Assembly (NCBI GenBank): GCA_963783195.1
Contig: CAWAMV010000004.1
Span: 2,232,001-2,296,000 of the forward strand
Reading direction: 5' to 3'
Length of the DNA: 64,000 nucleotides
DNA from: Croceibacterium_B sp963783195
GTDB taxonomy: Bacteria > Pseudomonadota > Alphaproteobacteria > Sphingomonadales > Sphingomonadaceae
In this document: piece by piece, positions 9,425 through 17,111 of the stretch
Layout of the letters: every line of letters begins with the position of its first letter
How positions within the stretch are numbered: the first letter of the stretch is position 1
Made by a program: the position numbers and the translations under genes
Notes under the pieces: generated by a model
The model's database searches: none
What the model was told of the DNA's origin: nothing
The model's input: only the letters and a program-made list of their open reading frames with translations

Positions 9425-10717
9425 TCAATCCATCCACTGCACATCAGCACCCAGTGCAACGAAGTTCTTCACGAAATCGGGGTGGGCGCGCTTGATGGGG
9501 TCGGCGTCGAGAATGGTGGATTCACCCTCGATGCTGCTCGCCACCATCAGCAGGGCGATGGCCACGCGGATGATGTAGGGGCTGGTCACGGTCGCCGGCG
9601 CGAGCTTGTCGCCGCCGAAGGTGATCAGGCGGTGCGGGTCGCACAGCAGGGTGTGCGCGCCGAACAGGCTGAGCTCGGTATGCCAGGTCAGCCCGCCTTC
9701 GTAGACCTTGTTCCAGAACATTGCCTGTCCCTGCGCCCGCACGCCCAGCGCGATGAAGATCGGCAGCAGGTCGGCCGGGATATAGGGCCACGGCGCTGCC
9801 TCGACCTTGGTGATGAGATGGCTGGTGAAGTTCTCCTTCACCTTGAGCGGCCCGGTCGCCTGGATTCGTGACCAGCCGCCCGCGTGTTCGACCTCGGCGC
9901 CGAACTTGGCGAAGGTCTGGTCGATCAAATCGAAGTGCTCGGGGCACCCGTTGCGCACCGCGATGTCGCCTCCGGTGACCGCCGACAGGGCGAGAAAGGT
10001 GGCGATCTCGTGGAAGTCGTCGTTGAAGGTGTAGTCCGCGCCGCCGAGCTTTGAATTTCCCTCGATCGAGACCATCGAGGTGCCCTTGCCCTTGAGCTTC
10101 GCGCCGCACAATTCAAGGAAATCGCACATCTCCTGAACGTGCGGTTCGCAGGCGGCGTTGACGATCTGACTGGTGCCGGAAACCGTCAGTGCGCAAAGGA
10201 TGAAGTTCTCTGTCGTGGTGACAGACGCGTATTCGAGCCACATCCGGGTGGCCTCGCCCTTGCCCGTCCCCTTGAAGACGATCTCTCCCTTCTCCTCGCT
10301 CACGTCGGCCCCAAAGGCGCGAAAGACGGCCACGTGCGGATCGATCTCGCGCGCGCCGAGAGTGCAGCCCTTGACCTCGTGTTCCAGCCGCACCTCGCCG
10401 AGGCGCATGATGAGGCCGGGGATCATCATGATCGAGGCCCGCATCGCCTGCGGCAGGCGCGCAGCCTTACCCTTCTGGATGGTCGAATGGTCGATCTTCA
10501 GGACCTTGGCCGCCTTGTCCCAATCGACCGTCGAGCCGATCTCGCCGAAGAATGCGACAATGCGCTCGACATCGGTGATCTCGGGAACGTTGCGCAAGGT
10601 GACCGGCCCGTCGGTCAGCAGGGTGGCGCAAAGCACCGGCAGGACGGCATTCTTGTTGGCGGACGGTTCGATCCGCCCGGTGAGCTTGTGCCCGCCGCGA
10701 ACCAGCAGAGATCCCAT
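9425..10717 (-). CDS. murA: Divergent UDP-N-acetylglucosamine 1-carboxyvinyltransferase (MurA-like)
   Basis: MurA adds enolpyruvate to UDP-GlcNAc, the first committed step of peptidoglycan synthesis. The 430-residue protein keeps the Lys22-Asn pair (EPSANKNAVLP), the catalytic and fosfomycin-reactive cysteine (KGCTLGAREID, Cys118) and the late active-site arginine (SPYIIRVAIALL). The usual PTDMQAQF segment carrying the catalytic Asp reads instead IPADLLPIF, so the Asp is kept but its surroundings are not. The ATG overlaps the folE stop by one base (TGATG). Divergence raises the possibility that this is a second, specialised MurA paralogue with another copy elsewhere. Confidence 0.85.
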   Translation of the reverse strand: MGSLLVRGGHKLTGRIEPSANKNAVLPVLCATLLTDGPVTLRNVPEITDVERIVAFFGEIGSTVDWDKAAKVLKIDHSTIQKGKAARLPQAMRASIMMIPGLIMRLGEVRLEHEVKGCTLGAREIDPHVAVFRAFGADVSEEKGEIVFKGTGKGEATRMWLEYASVTTTENFILCALTVSGTSQIVNAACEPHVQEMCDFLELCGAKLKGKGTSMVSIEGNSKLGGADYTFNDDFHEIATFLALSAVTGGDIAVRNGCPEHFDLIDQTFAKFGAEVEHAGGWSRIQATGPLKVKENFTSHLITKVEAAPWPYIPADLLPIFIALGVRAQGQAMFWNKVYEGGLTWHTELSLFGAHTLLCDPHRLITFGGDKLAPATVTSPYIIRVAIALLMVASSIEGESTILDADPIKRAHPDFVKNFVALGADVQWMD

Positions 10718-11325
10718 CAATACCCCATCAGTTTCAAGACTTCCTCGCGACTGCGATGGTCGGAGCGGAAAATGCCCATCACCCGGCTGGTGACCATCGA
10801 GACGCCTGGCGTGCGCACTCCGCGCGCCGTCATGCAGGCGTGGCTTGCATCGATCACCACCGCAACGCCGCGCGGCTCCAGGTGATCCCAGATGCACTGC
10901 GCGACCTCTGCCGTCAGCCGCTCCTGTATCTGCAGCCGGCGGGCGAAGCCATGCAGCACGCGGGCCAGCTTGGATATCCCCACCACGCGGTTGTTCGGCA
11001 GATAGGCGATCGCCGCCTTGCCGATGATCGGCGCCATGTGATGCTCGCAGTGGCTCTGGAAGGGGATGTCCTTGAGCAGCACGATCTCGTCGTACCCGCC
11101 GACTTCCTCGAAGATCCGGCTGAGGTGGACCGAGGGATCCTCGGTATAACCGACGCAATATTCCTTCCAGGCGCGGGCGACGCGCTTGGGCGTGTCGACC
11201 AGCCCTTCGCGCGTCGGATCGTCGCCCGCCCACCGAATGAGCGTGCGGATTGCTTCCTGCACGTCGTCGGGAACGGGCGCCTTGCCGCGCGGATCATCCT
11301 CGTCCGGTCCTACCAGGCTGCTCAT
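10717..11325 (-). CDS. folE: GTP cyclohydrolase I (FolE)
   Basis: FolE converts GTP to 7,8-dihydroneopterin triphosphate, the entry to folate and pterin cofactors. The 202-residue protein shows the zinc site SHCEHHMAPIIGK (Cys93, His96) with the second cysteine in DASHACMTARG, and the family stretch ISKLARVLHGFARRLQIQE. It is coupled at both ends: its ATG overlaps the stop of the phospholipase-D-family gene upstream, and its stop overlaps the murA start. Confidence 0.97.
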   Translation of the reverse strand: MSSLVGPDEDDPRGKAPVPDDVQEAIRTLIRWAGDDPTREGLVDTPKRVARAWKEYCVGYTEDPSVHLSRIFEEVGGYDEIVLLKDIPFQSHCEHHMAPIIGKAAIAYLPNNRVVGISKLARVLHGFARRLQIQERLTAEVAQCIWDHLEPRGVAVVIDASHACMTARGVRTPGVSMVTSRVMGIFRSDHRSREEVLKLMGY

Positions 11326-12872
11326 GTGCGCTCCCGCTTGCGGCGCCAGCGCGCCCTTGCCCGGCCCAATAGTCCGCCGTTGCGGAAAAGGCCACGCCTC
11401 GACTGCATGAAGTCGAACATCTCGTCTGGTGTTTCGGGATCGAGCAACTCGGCGTCGGCCATGTCCTTCTCGATGTCGGTCAGGTGCTCGAGAGTGAGGC
11501 GCCGCAGGCTGCGCGAGCGGTCCTCTCCCAGCGCATCGATCAGGGCCGCCATCGAACCGTGCTTTTCCAGCAACGCGCCGACTTCATCCTCGTCCAGCCC
11601 GAGGTGTTCGGCCAGCAACGAGTGACGCAGCGCGCGGATCGCATCGCCGCAGTGGCCATTGCCCGGCCGTTCGCAGTCGATGAAGACGTCGCACTCGCTA
11701 TCGAGCCCCATCGAACGGTTGTTGAAATTGGCCGAGCCAATGCGAAGGATCTCGTCGTCGACGATCATGATCTTCGCGTGACAGTAGATCGGCGTTTCCC
11801 CCGTATAGGGCACGTACCAGTGGAGCCGTTTGCCGGAGTCGACTTCCTCTAGCATCGTCACCAGGCGGTTGCGCGCGGTGTCCATCGCCACCTGTTCGGC
11901 CCACGCTTCGGCATGTTCCGCATGGACGATGACCATCTCCGGCGGGTCCGGTTCACTCAAGCGACGGCACAAGGCCTCCGCCACGACGCGCGACGCGAAG
12001 TACTGACTTTCAGCGTAGATGAACTTCCTTGCCCGGCCGATCTGCTTGACGAACAGGTCGCGTATCTCGTGAACGCCCTCTTCATCGTCCCCGTATTCTG
12101 CGCGCGTGCGGGCAATCCCGACCTCGACGTTGGTAAACTGCGCGGGGAGCTCGTCGGGCCAGGCGCTTTCGCAATCCTTCTCGACTGGCTCGATCCTGCG
12201 CGCTCCTGCTCGCACCCAGCGGTCTCGGCCGAGTTCTCCGAGGGCGCGAGCGACATCACCCTCCAGCATCATCGTCGCATCGTGCCAGGGACAGTACTCA
12301 TGCCCATTCGGCGTGCGCCGGCCCGGCTCATCCTCGCGGTGTTCGCGGGTATCCCAGCGCTCGCTGGTCATGTCGATCCCGCCGCAGATCGCCACCCGAT
12401 CGTCGATCACGGCTACTTTTTGATGGTGGCTGCAGCCGACGGGATGTGCCGTATCGAACTTGAAGTGTATGCGCCTGTGGCGAGCCCATCTGGCGATATC
12501 CAGCAGCATGGCTCCCCGGCCGAAAAACTTGAGGAAACCGATCGACCACTTGAGGATGAATACTTCGAGATCCGGACTGTGGCGGCGTAGCCAGAGTATA
12601 TAGCTGCCAAGCCGCAAGGGCGCGTCGCGCCGCCACAACCGCTGCCACCAGCGGCGCCCCTCGACAAGGTGGATGCGGGTGTCGAAATCCCACCCGATCA
12701 ACATGATCCGGCGCTGCGCCTTGCCCATGGCTTCGCGCATCAACGCGAAATAGTCTTCCGCGTCGACAATGACGCTCGCGCGGCTGGCCTGAACATACCG
12801 CCAGACGCCCGGTTCGACGGAACTGTCGTCGACCCAGGCTTCGTCTTCGTGCTGTGTGCCCCCGTCCGGCAA
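11322..12872 (-). CDS. Phospholipase D / cardiolipin synthase family protein
   Basis: About 516 residues with two HKD motifs: HHQKVAVIDDRVAICGG in the first half and CHAKIMIVDDEILRIGSANF in the second. Both carry the HxKx4D core needed for the two-histidine phosphatidyl-transfer mechanism. No strong N-terminal membrane anchor is seen, unlike classical cardiolipin synthase, so this is closer to cytosolic PLD-like transphosphatidylases. The frame is open to 12983, overlapping the hemerythrin gene. I place the start at a TTG at 12872 just after that gene's stop, with moderate doubt. The stop overlaps the folE ATG. Confidence 0.83.
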   Translation of the reverse strand: MPDGGTQHEDEAWVDDSSVEPGVWRYVQASRASVIVDAEDYFALMREAMGKAQRRIMLIGWDFDTRIHLVEGRRWWQRLWRRDAPLRLGSYILWLRRHSPDLEVFILKWSIGFLKFFGRGAMLLDIARWARHRRIHFKFDTAHPVGCSHHQKVAVIDDRVAICGGIDMTSERWDTREHREDEPGRRTPNGHEYCPWHDATMMLEGDVARALGELGRDRWVRAGARRIEPVEKDCESAWPDELPAQFTNVEVGIARTRAEYGDDEEGVHEIRDLFVKQIGRARKFIYAESQYFASRVVAEALCRRLSEPDPPEMVIVHAEHAEAWAEQVAMDTARNRLVTMLEEVDSGKRLHWYVPYTGETPIYCHAKIMIVDDEILRIGSANFNNRSMGLDSECDVFIDCERPGNGHCGDAIRALRHSLLAEHLGLDEDEVGALLEKHGSMAALIDALGEDRSRSLRRLTLEHLTDIEKDMADAELLDPETPDEMFDFMQSRRGLFRNGGLLGRARARWRRKRERT

Positions 12873-12888
12873 TGCCCCGCGTCCGCGC

Positions 12889-13380
12889 CTATTCCTTGGC
12901 GTTTTCCATTTTCTCAGGCGTGACCTCCGCGTCGGCCTTCTCGGCCTTCTTTCGGCGATCGAATACCGAGCGCATGTGCTCACGATCCTCTTCGGTCAAC
13001 AACTTCTCGTAATCGGGGAAGTTGTCCTGCTCTTCCTCGTCGATGTGATGCCTGTACAGGTGGTCGAGATCCTTGAACTTCGTCATCCATGCGCTCGACG
13101 ACATGTCGGTCGCGGCCATGTCGTTGAGCAGTTCCTCGATCTCGTGATGCTCTGCGACGGAATGGCGTGTCTCGTCGGTCGACTTGGGCTTGCGCAGCAT
13201 CGTCGAATAGAGCGCCTGCTCCTCGGCCGAAGCGTGGCTCTTCGCCTCCAGCGTGAAGGTCTCGAAAAGCTCGCGGCAATTCTCGCTGTTGTCCTCGGTC
13301 TCAGCGAGCCGCGACAGCAGATCCCGGTGCCGTTGGTGATCTTCCTTGAGGCGCGCGAAAATGTCTTCCTGGTCGGTCAT
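12889..13380 (-). CDS. Hemerythrin HHE-domain protein
   Basis: A 163-residue four-helix protein with the iron-ligand pattern of HHE proteins: KEDHQRHRDLL near residue 15, HASAEEQALYSTM near 70, EHHEIEELL near 90 and HHIDEEEQDNFP near 120. Such cytoplasmic di-iron proteins bind oxygen or respond to oxidative or nitrosative stress. The exact role here is unknown. An alternative ATG four codons upstream (13392) is possible. I prefer MTDQEDIF because homologues I recall begin similarly. The PLD-family gene follows after 16 bases. Confidence 0.85.
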   Translation of the reverse strand: MTDQEDIFARLKEDHQRHRDLLSRLAETEDNSENCRELFETFTLEAKSHASAEEQALYSTMLRKPKSTDETRHSVAEHHEIEELLNDMAATDMSSSAWMTKFKDLDHLYRHHIDEEEQDNFPDYEKLLTEEDREHMRSVFDRRKKAEKADAEVTPEKMENAKE

Positions 13381-13464
13381 GGCAAATCCCATCTTGCGTT
13401 TGCCCTATCAACCGGAACTCGAAGGCGCGGTTCCTAGCTCGCGCCAGCTTTCCGCCTCCGACTG

Positions 13465-14202
13465 TCAGTTACCAACGGGAACAGGCGCACCCTGCATTTG
13501 AATCGAAATGCTCTCGAGCAGGTCGGCGAGCGCTTCGGTCGCCGGCTGGGCAGGCGCCGAAGGCGGCAGGCCCGAGGGTGGCCCCTCCAGAACGAGAGCG
13601 GCGAGTTCCTGGTTGCTGCGCAAGCCCGCGTCCGGCTGACCCTGCGCAGCATAGCGCACGCGGACGTCACCATGCTCGGCCAGCATCGCACGATCTTCGC
13701 TGTTCTGTTCGGCGAGCAGCCGCTCCTCCGCGCTGAGTTTGGGAGGCTGCGGCGCGCTGAATTCCGCGGCGCGGCGTTCGAGAATGCGCTGGCATTCCTC
13801 GAACCTGGAGCGTTCGAGCTGCGGATCGCAGCGATCCGCCCCCGCGATGTGCTGGATCGCGGTGGGGCGGCTCTCGCCCCGATTCGAGATATCGCGGACG
13901 AGTGTCGTAGCTTTCTCGGCCGGCCCGATTTGCGCAGGTGTCGGCGCCTCGCCGGCGTTTGAAAGCTGGGGCACCGGCCCTTTGGGCGAGGGCTGCTGGG
14001 AAACGAAAACGCGGTGGTCGTTCAGCTGCACCTCGGGCCGAAGCGATTCGCCTGGCGTGCCGACCTGTTCAAGCTCGCCCGGCTGTGTCGCCTGCTCTGC
14101 CGCAATCGCGAAATCGTCAATGCGCGCTCGCTCGTCCTGAGCCGCGGCCGGGGCGGCAAGGCTCACGCCAAGCAGGATGAGCGAGGCGACCCCGATGCGC
14201 AT
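13465..14202 (-). CDS. Uncharacterised secreted protein at the end of the curli locus
   Basis: I do not recognise a family. The 245-residue product has a clear signal peptide (MRIGVASLILLGVSLAAPAAAQ) and a mature part rich in Glu, Gln, Ala and Pro with two cysteines (DRCDPQLERSRFEECQ near residue 135), a pattern common in small periplasmic helical proteins. It has no curlin repeats. Its ATG overlaps the stop of the curlin gene upstream (TGATG), so it is co-translated with a curli subunit. By context it is a candidate periplasmic chaperone or export factor for curlins, filling the place of CsgE or CsgC/CsgH, which I do not see in the locus. Confidence 0.65.
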   Translation of the reverse strand: MRIGVASLILLGVSLAAPAAAQDERARIDDFAIAAEQATQPGELEQVGTPGESLRPEVQLNDHRVFVSQQPSPKGPVPQLSNAGEAPTPAQIGPAEKATTLVRDISNRGESRPTAIQHIAGADRCDPQLERSRFEECQRILERRAAEFSAPQPPKLSAEERLLAEQNSEDRAMLAEHGDVRVRYAAQGQPDAGLRSNQELAALVLEGPPSGLPPSAPAQPATEALADLLESISIQMQGAPVPVGN

Positions 14203-14942
14203 CAGCGGGTCTGCGTCACCTGCAGCGACGCACCGCCAGACTGGGTTATGGCAAGATCCGACAGACCGTCGCCCGTCTGAGTCCAGGCGAGCTGGTTGCC
14301 CCCACCCATCTGCGTTGCGGTCATCGCGTTGTCGTTGCCGTACTGCGCCAGCGCGGCCTGGTTGTCGCCGCCCGACTGTGCGAGCGACATTCGATTGTCG
14401 CTCCCAGACTGCAGGGCAGAAACCCCGCTCGAGACGATCGCCCCGTCCTGATCGACGTTCATCACGTTGCGGTCCCCCCACTGCTTCAGAAGAGCGACCT
14501 GGTCGGCCGGACCCGACTGGCCCAGCGCAAGCACGTTGGCGTCGCCGAACTGATCGACCAGAGCATAATGGGCCCCGGAGCCCGACTGAACCGTGTCTCC
14601 CCTGTTGCCGTCTCCAGATTGCGTGATGTCGGCATACTGGATGTTCGCGGACTGGCGGATGGAAGCGCGGTTGGCATCCCCGATCTGCGTGATGAAGGCG
14701 CCGCGGTCGTTGCCCGGCCGGTCGATGTGGAAGGGCGGAGGAGGATCGCCGCCGCCATGATTATGGCCGTAGCCGTTCCCGTTTCCGTGGCTCTCATGGC
14801 CCTGGCCTTTGCAGTCGTTCACCTGCTCGCAGGTATGTCCGCCGTCCCAGCCGGGCTCGGTAGGACCCCCGGCGAGCGCCGCCGGCGAGTATGTGGATGC
14901 CACGAGGAACGCGGCCCCGGCGAGATAGCGAGTGATGTGCAT
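14202..14942 (-). CDS. Curlin-repeat protein (CsgA/CsgB-like subunit)
   Basis: A 246-residue secreted protein with an N-terminal signal (MHITRYLAGAAFLVASTYSP) and a His/Gly/Asn-rich segment (about residues 45-75). From about residue 85 to the end it has repeats of the curlin type: ITQIGDANRAS, ITQSGDGNRGD, LAQSGGDNQAA, TQMGGGNQLAW and others. In curli, such repeats stack as strand-turn-strand units of a beta-helical amyloid. The His-rich linker and irregular repeats suggest a minor or nucleator subunit, but that is inference. It starts four bases after the preceding curlin stop, with a GGGAAGGGCGGAG upstream, and overlaps the following gene. Confidence 0.82.
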   Translation of the reverse strand: MHITRYLAGAAFLVASTYSPAALAGGPTEPGWDGGHTCEQVNDCKGQGHESHGNGNGYGHNHGGGDPPPPFHIDRPGNDRGAFITQIGDANRASIRQSANIQYADITQSGDGNRGDTVQSGSGAHYALVDQFGDANVLALGQSGPADQVALLKQWGDRNVMNVDQDGAIVSSGVSALQSGSDNRMSLAQSGGDNQAALAQYGNDNAMTATQMGGGNQLAWTQTGDGLSDLAITQSGGASLQVTQTR

Positions 14943-14946
14943 GGCG

Positions 14947-15366
14947 TTACTCCGCCCTTCCCTGACGCACGACGACGCGGTTGCTGCCGCCGCTTTGGGT
15001 CACCTTGGCGCGGTTGCCGTTGCCCGCCTGCGCGACGGAAGAGCGATTGCACGCTCCCGTCTGCCCCACGTCGGCGTGAGAGCCGCTGCCCGACTGGACA
15101 ATATCGAGCGCACTGCCGTCGCCCGACTGGACCGCGACGCTGGCCTGGTCGGATCCGTGCTGTTCAATTCGCACTGTTCCATCGCCGGTGCGCGTGACCT
15201 TGGCCGTGTGGCCCGTCCCGGTGCGCACGATCGTGGTACGCCCCTGATCGCCTGCGTCGCCCATGGCCTTAGCTCCTGAGCAATCGGAGGACCCGGCCTG
15301 CGCCGCCGACGGAGCCGTCAGCGCAGCGCCAAGGATCGCAAATCCGCTCAAGAGACTGATTTTCAT
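14947..15366 (-). CDS. Small curlin-repeat protein
   Basis: A 139-residue secreted protein with signal peptide MKISLLSGFAILGAALTAPS and about eight short strands of curlin type (VTRTGDGTVRIEQHG, VQSGDGSALDIVQSG, VTQSGGSNRVVVRQG). It is the closest in size to the classic CsgA/CsgB of enterobacteria. Two cysteines (SSDCSG, TGACNRSS) are unusual for curlins. It follows the hairpin-bearing spacer after the second large curlin and is separated by only four bases from the next curlin gene, so these two are translated from one message. Confidence 0.8.
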   Translation of the reverse strand: MKISLLSGFAILGAALTAPSAAQAGSSDCSGAKAMGDAGDQGRTTIVRTGTGHTAKVTRTGDGTVRIEQHGSDQASVAVQSGDGSALDIVQSGSGSHADVGQTGACNRSSVAQAGNGNRAKVTQSGGSNRVVVRQGRAE

Positions 15367-15410
15367 CGATCCTGTCCTTAACAGAAATTCCTGTTCCGAG
15401 CTAGAGAGAT

Positions 15411-15478
15411 GGCCCGTCTTCCCATCGTCTAGACAGAAAGACGGGCCTTCCGGGAGGAGGCTCGGATTCCTCCCGGAA
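15411..15478 (-). other. Two adjacent perfect hairpins between curlin genes
   Basis: The 160-base spacer between the second large curlin and the small curlin carries two stems side by side: 15411-15447 (10 bp, GGCCCGTCTT with AAGACGGGCC) and 15448-15478 (11 bp, TTCCGGGAGGA with TCCTCCCGGAA). Neither has a T-run on the minus strand. They could slow RNases or give partial termination so that downstream minor subunits are made in smaller amounts. This is inferred from position only. Confidence 0.6.
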
Positions 15479-15526
15479 AACTCTGACCCGAGAATGGGCG
15501 GAGCGCCGAGGGCCCGCCCGCCCCGG

Positions 15527-17040
15527 TTAGCTGCCCTGCGTCACGTTGGCGATGTTGCCGCTTCCCGCCTGGGTCACTGTCGAACTGTTGCTGTCGGTGT
15601 ACTGGTTCACCGTGGCCGTGTTCGACGACCCGCTTTGGGTAATGAGCGAAGTGTTGTCGTAGCCTTTCTGGGTCACATAGGCCTTATTGAGGTCTCCGCC
15701 CTGAAGCACGTCGGAATCGTTCGATTCCCCGCTCTGCGTGACGATGACCTCGCCGTTGGTGCCCGTCTGCTGGATGTTCGAATCTTCCGACAGGCTGCCG
15801 AGCAGCTGGTTCACCGTCGCGGTGTTGCCGGCGCCGAGCTGATCGACGTCGGAAATGCCGCTGGTGCCCGACTGGTTGATATCCGCCGTGGAAGCGGTCG
15901 AAGCCGATCCTGCTTACGTCGGAGGCGTTGAATTCGCCGATCTGGTCGACGTAGGCGAAGCTCGCCCCACTTTGTGTGACGATCGAACCATTGCCGTTGC
16001 CGTCCTGCTTAATGTAGACCTGCGGAGCGGCGCTCGATGCCCGGTTCGCGCTAATCGTGATCGGGGTTTCCGGCGCCGTCCGGTCTACTTCGGCATACGT
16101 ACCGGTTTCTGCGTAATCGTCGACGTGTTAGCGCGCCACCGGGGCATGCCCTGGTACACGGCGGCCTTGCCGCCCAGTTCTACCGCCCTGGTTCACTGTC
16201 GAGGTATTGTTGGAACCGCGCTGCTCGACCCGCGCGTCCCCGAAGCGGCCGTTCTGGTTGATGAGCGAGTCGTTCTTCACCAGCGAGCCCGAGCTGACGC
16301 CGTAGTAGTTCTGCATCACCGTTGCGTCACGTCGTCGTTCAACTGGTTGAGTGACGGACGTGTTGTCATCCGGACTGCGTCACGTCGGCGATTCGTTGTC
16401 GCCGTTCTCGTCGAACTGGTTGTTCGTACCCGGCGCCCTGGAAAACGGTGGAATCGTTGCCGTTGCCCGACTGGATGACCGTCGCCGAAGCGTTGTCGGC
16501 CCGCTGGCGCAGGTCCGAAACATTGCCGTCGCCCGTCTGCGTAACCGAACCCGTCGTGTCGCTGTCGCCTTCCTTGTTCGCGGCGGGGGGCGGGGGGCCA
16601 CCCTGATCGAAGTAGGAATCGTTGCCCGCGCCGGTCTGCTCGACGGTCGCATCGAGGTTCTCGCCAAGCTGGCGAACATCCGAGGTGTTGGCGCCGGTCT
16701 GGGTGACCGAAGCAGTATTGCCGACTAGCGGTGTATCGTTATCGGCGTTGTACTGAGCGACACTCGAGGTCGCGCCACCGCTCTGGATGCGTCACGTTGT
16801 TGCTCGCCGGTCTGCGCAACGCTCGAAACGTCGTCCGTGCCGCTCTGATCGACATCCGCAAGGTTAGCGGTGCCGAGCTGGTAGACGTCCGAGCTGCCAT
16901 TCGACCCGGCCTGCTCGACCGTGGCGCTGTTGGTGGTGCCGGCCTGATCCAGGTGCTGAAGTGTTGCTCTGTGCCACGAGAGGAGCGGCGGCGAAGAGGG
17001 CGATGGCCGAAACCGAGCCCAGAATTGTGGTTTTGATCAT
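15527..17040 (-). CDS. Large curlin-repeat protein 2, broken by about ten frameshifts
   Basis: Reading from an ATG at 17040 (SD AAGGAA) gives a signal peptide (MIKTTILGSVSAIALFAAAP then LVAQ). Curlin strands such as VEQAGSNGSSDVYQLG, VTQTGANTSDVRQLG, VIQSGNGNDSTVFQG, VTQSGESNDSDVLQGG and the end VTQAGSGNIANVTQGS follow. The repeats move between frames: by eye I see breaks near 16956, 16810, 16790, 16430, 16390, 16370, 16345, 16320, 16172, 16108 and 15908. Most are mended by one base (for example an extra G near 16430 and near 16172, a missing G near 16390). Restored, it would be about 504 residues and probably a major fibre subunit. Whether the breaks are real is unresolved. Confidence 0.7.
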
Positions 17041-17071
17041 TTCGAAATTCCTTCTTGAGTCGAAACGGCGT

Positions 17072-17100
17072 GGAAGGACGCGAACGCGCCGCGTCCTTCC
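17072..17100 (-). other. Perfect hairpin between the two large curlin genes
   Basis: An 11-bp perfect stem (GGAAGGACGCG with CGCGTCCTTCC) and 7-base loop sit in the 71-base spacer, just after the stop of the first large curlin and before the SD of the second. There is no T-run. It may stabilise the upstream message or attenuate transcription. Confidence 0.6.
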
Positions 17101-17111
17101 CGCTCGTTGCG

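Noticed and set aside
9425..11233. A 602-codon frame joining murA with folE-antiparallel-frame sequence
   Set aside because: The first 172 codons are folE read out of frame. MurA begins at the ATG overlapping the folE stop.
13465..14202. CsgE assignment for the terminal curli-locus gene
   Set aside because: Length and sequence do not match the short CsgE family. Only context supports a related role.
13465..14481. A longer frame for the unknown curli-locus protein
   Set aside because: The upstream 93 codons overlap the curlin gene out of frame. The signal peptide begins at 14202.
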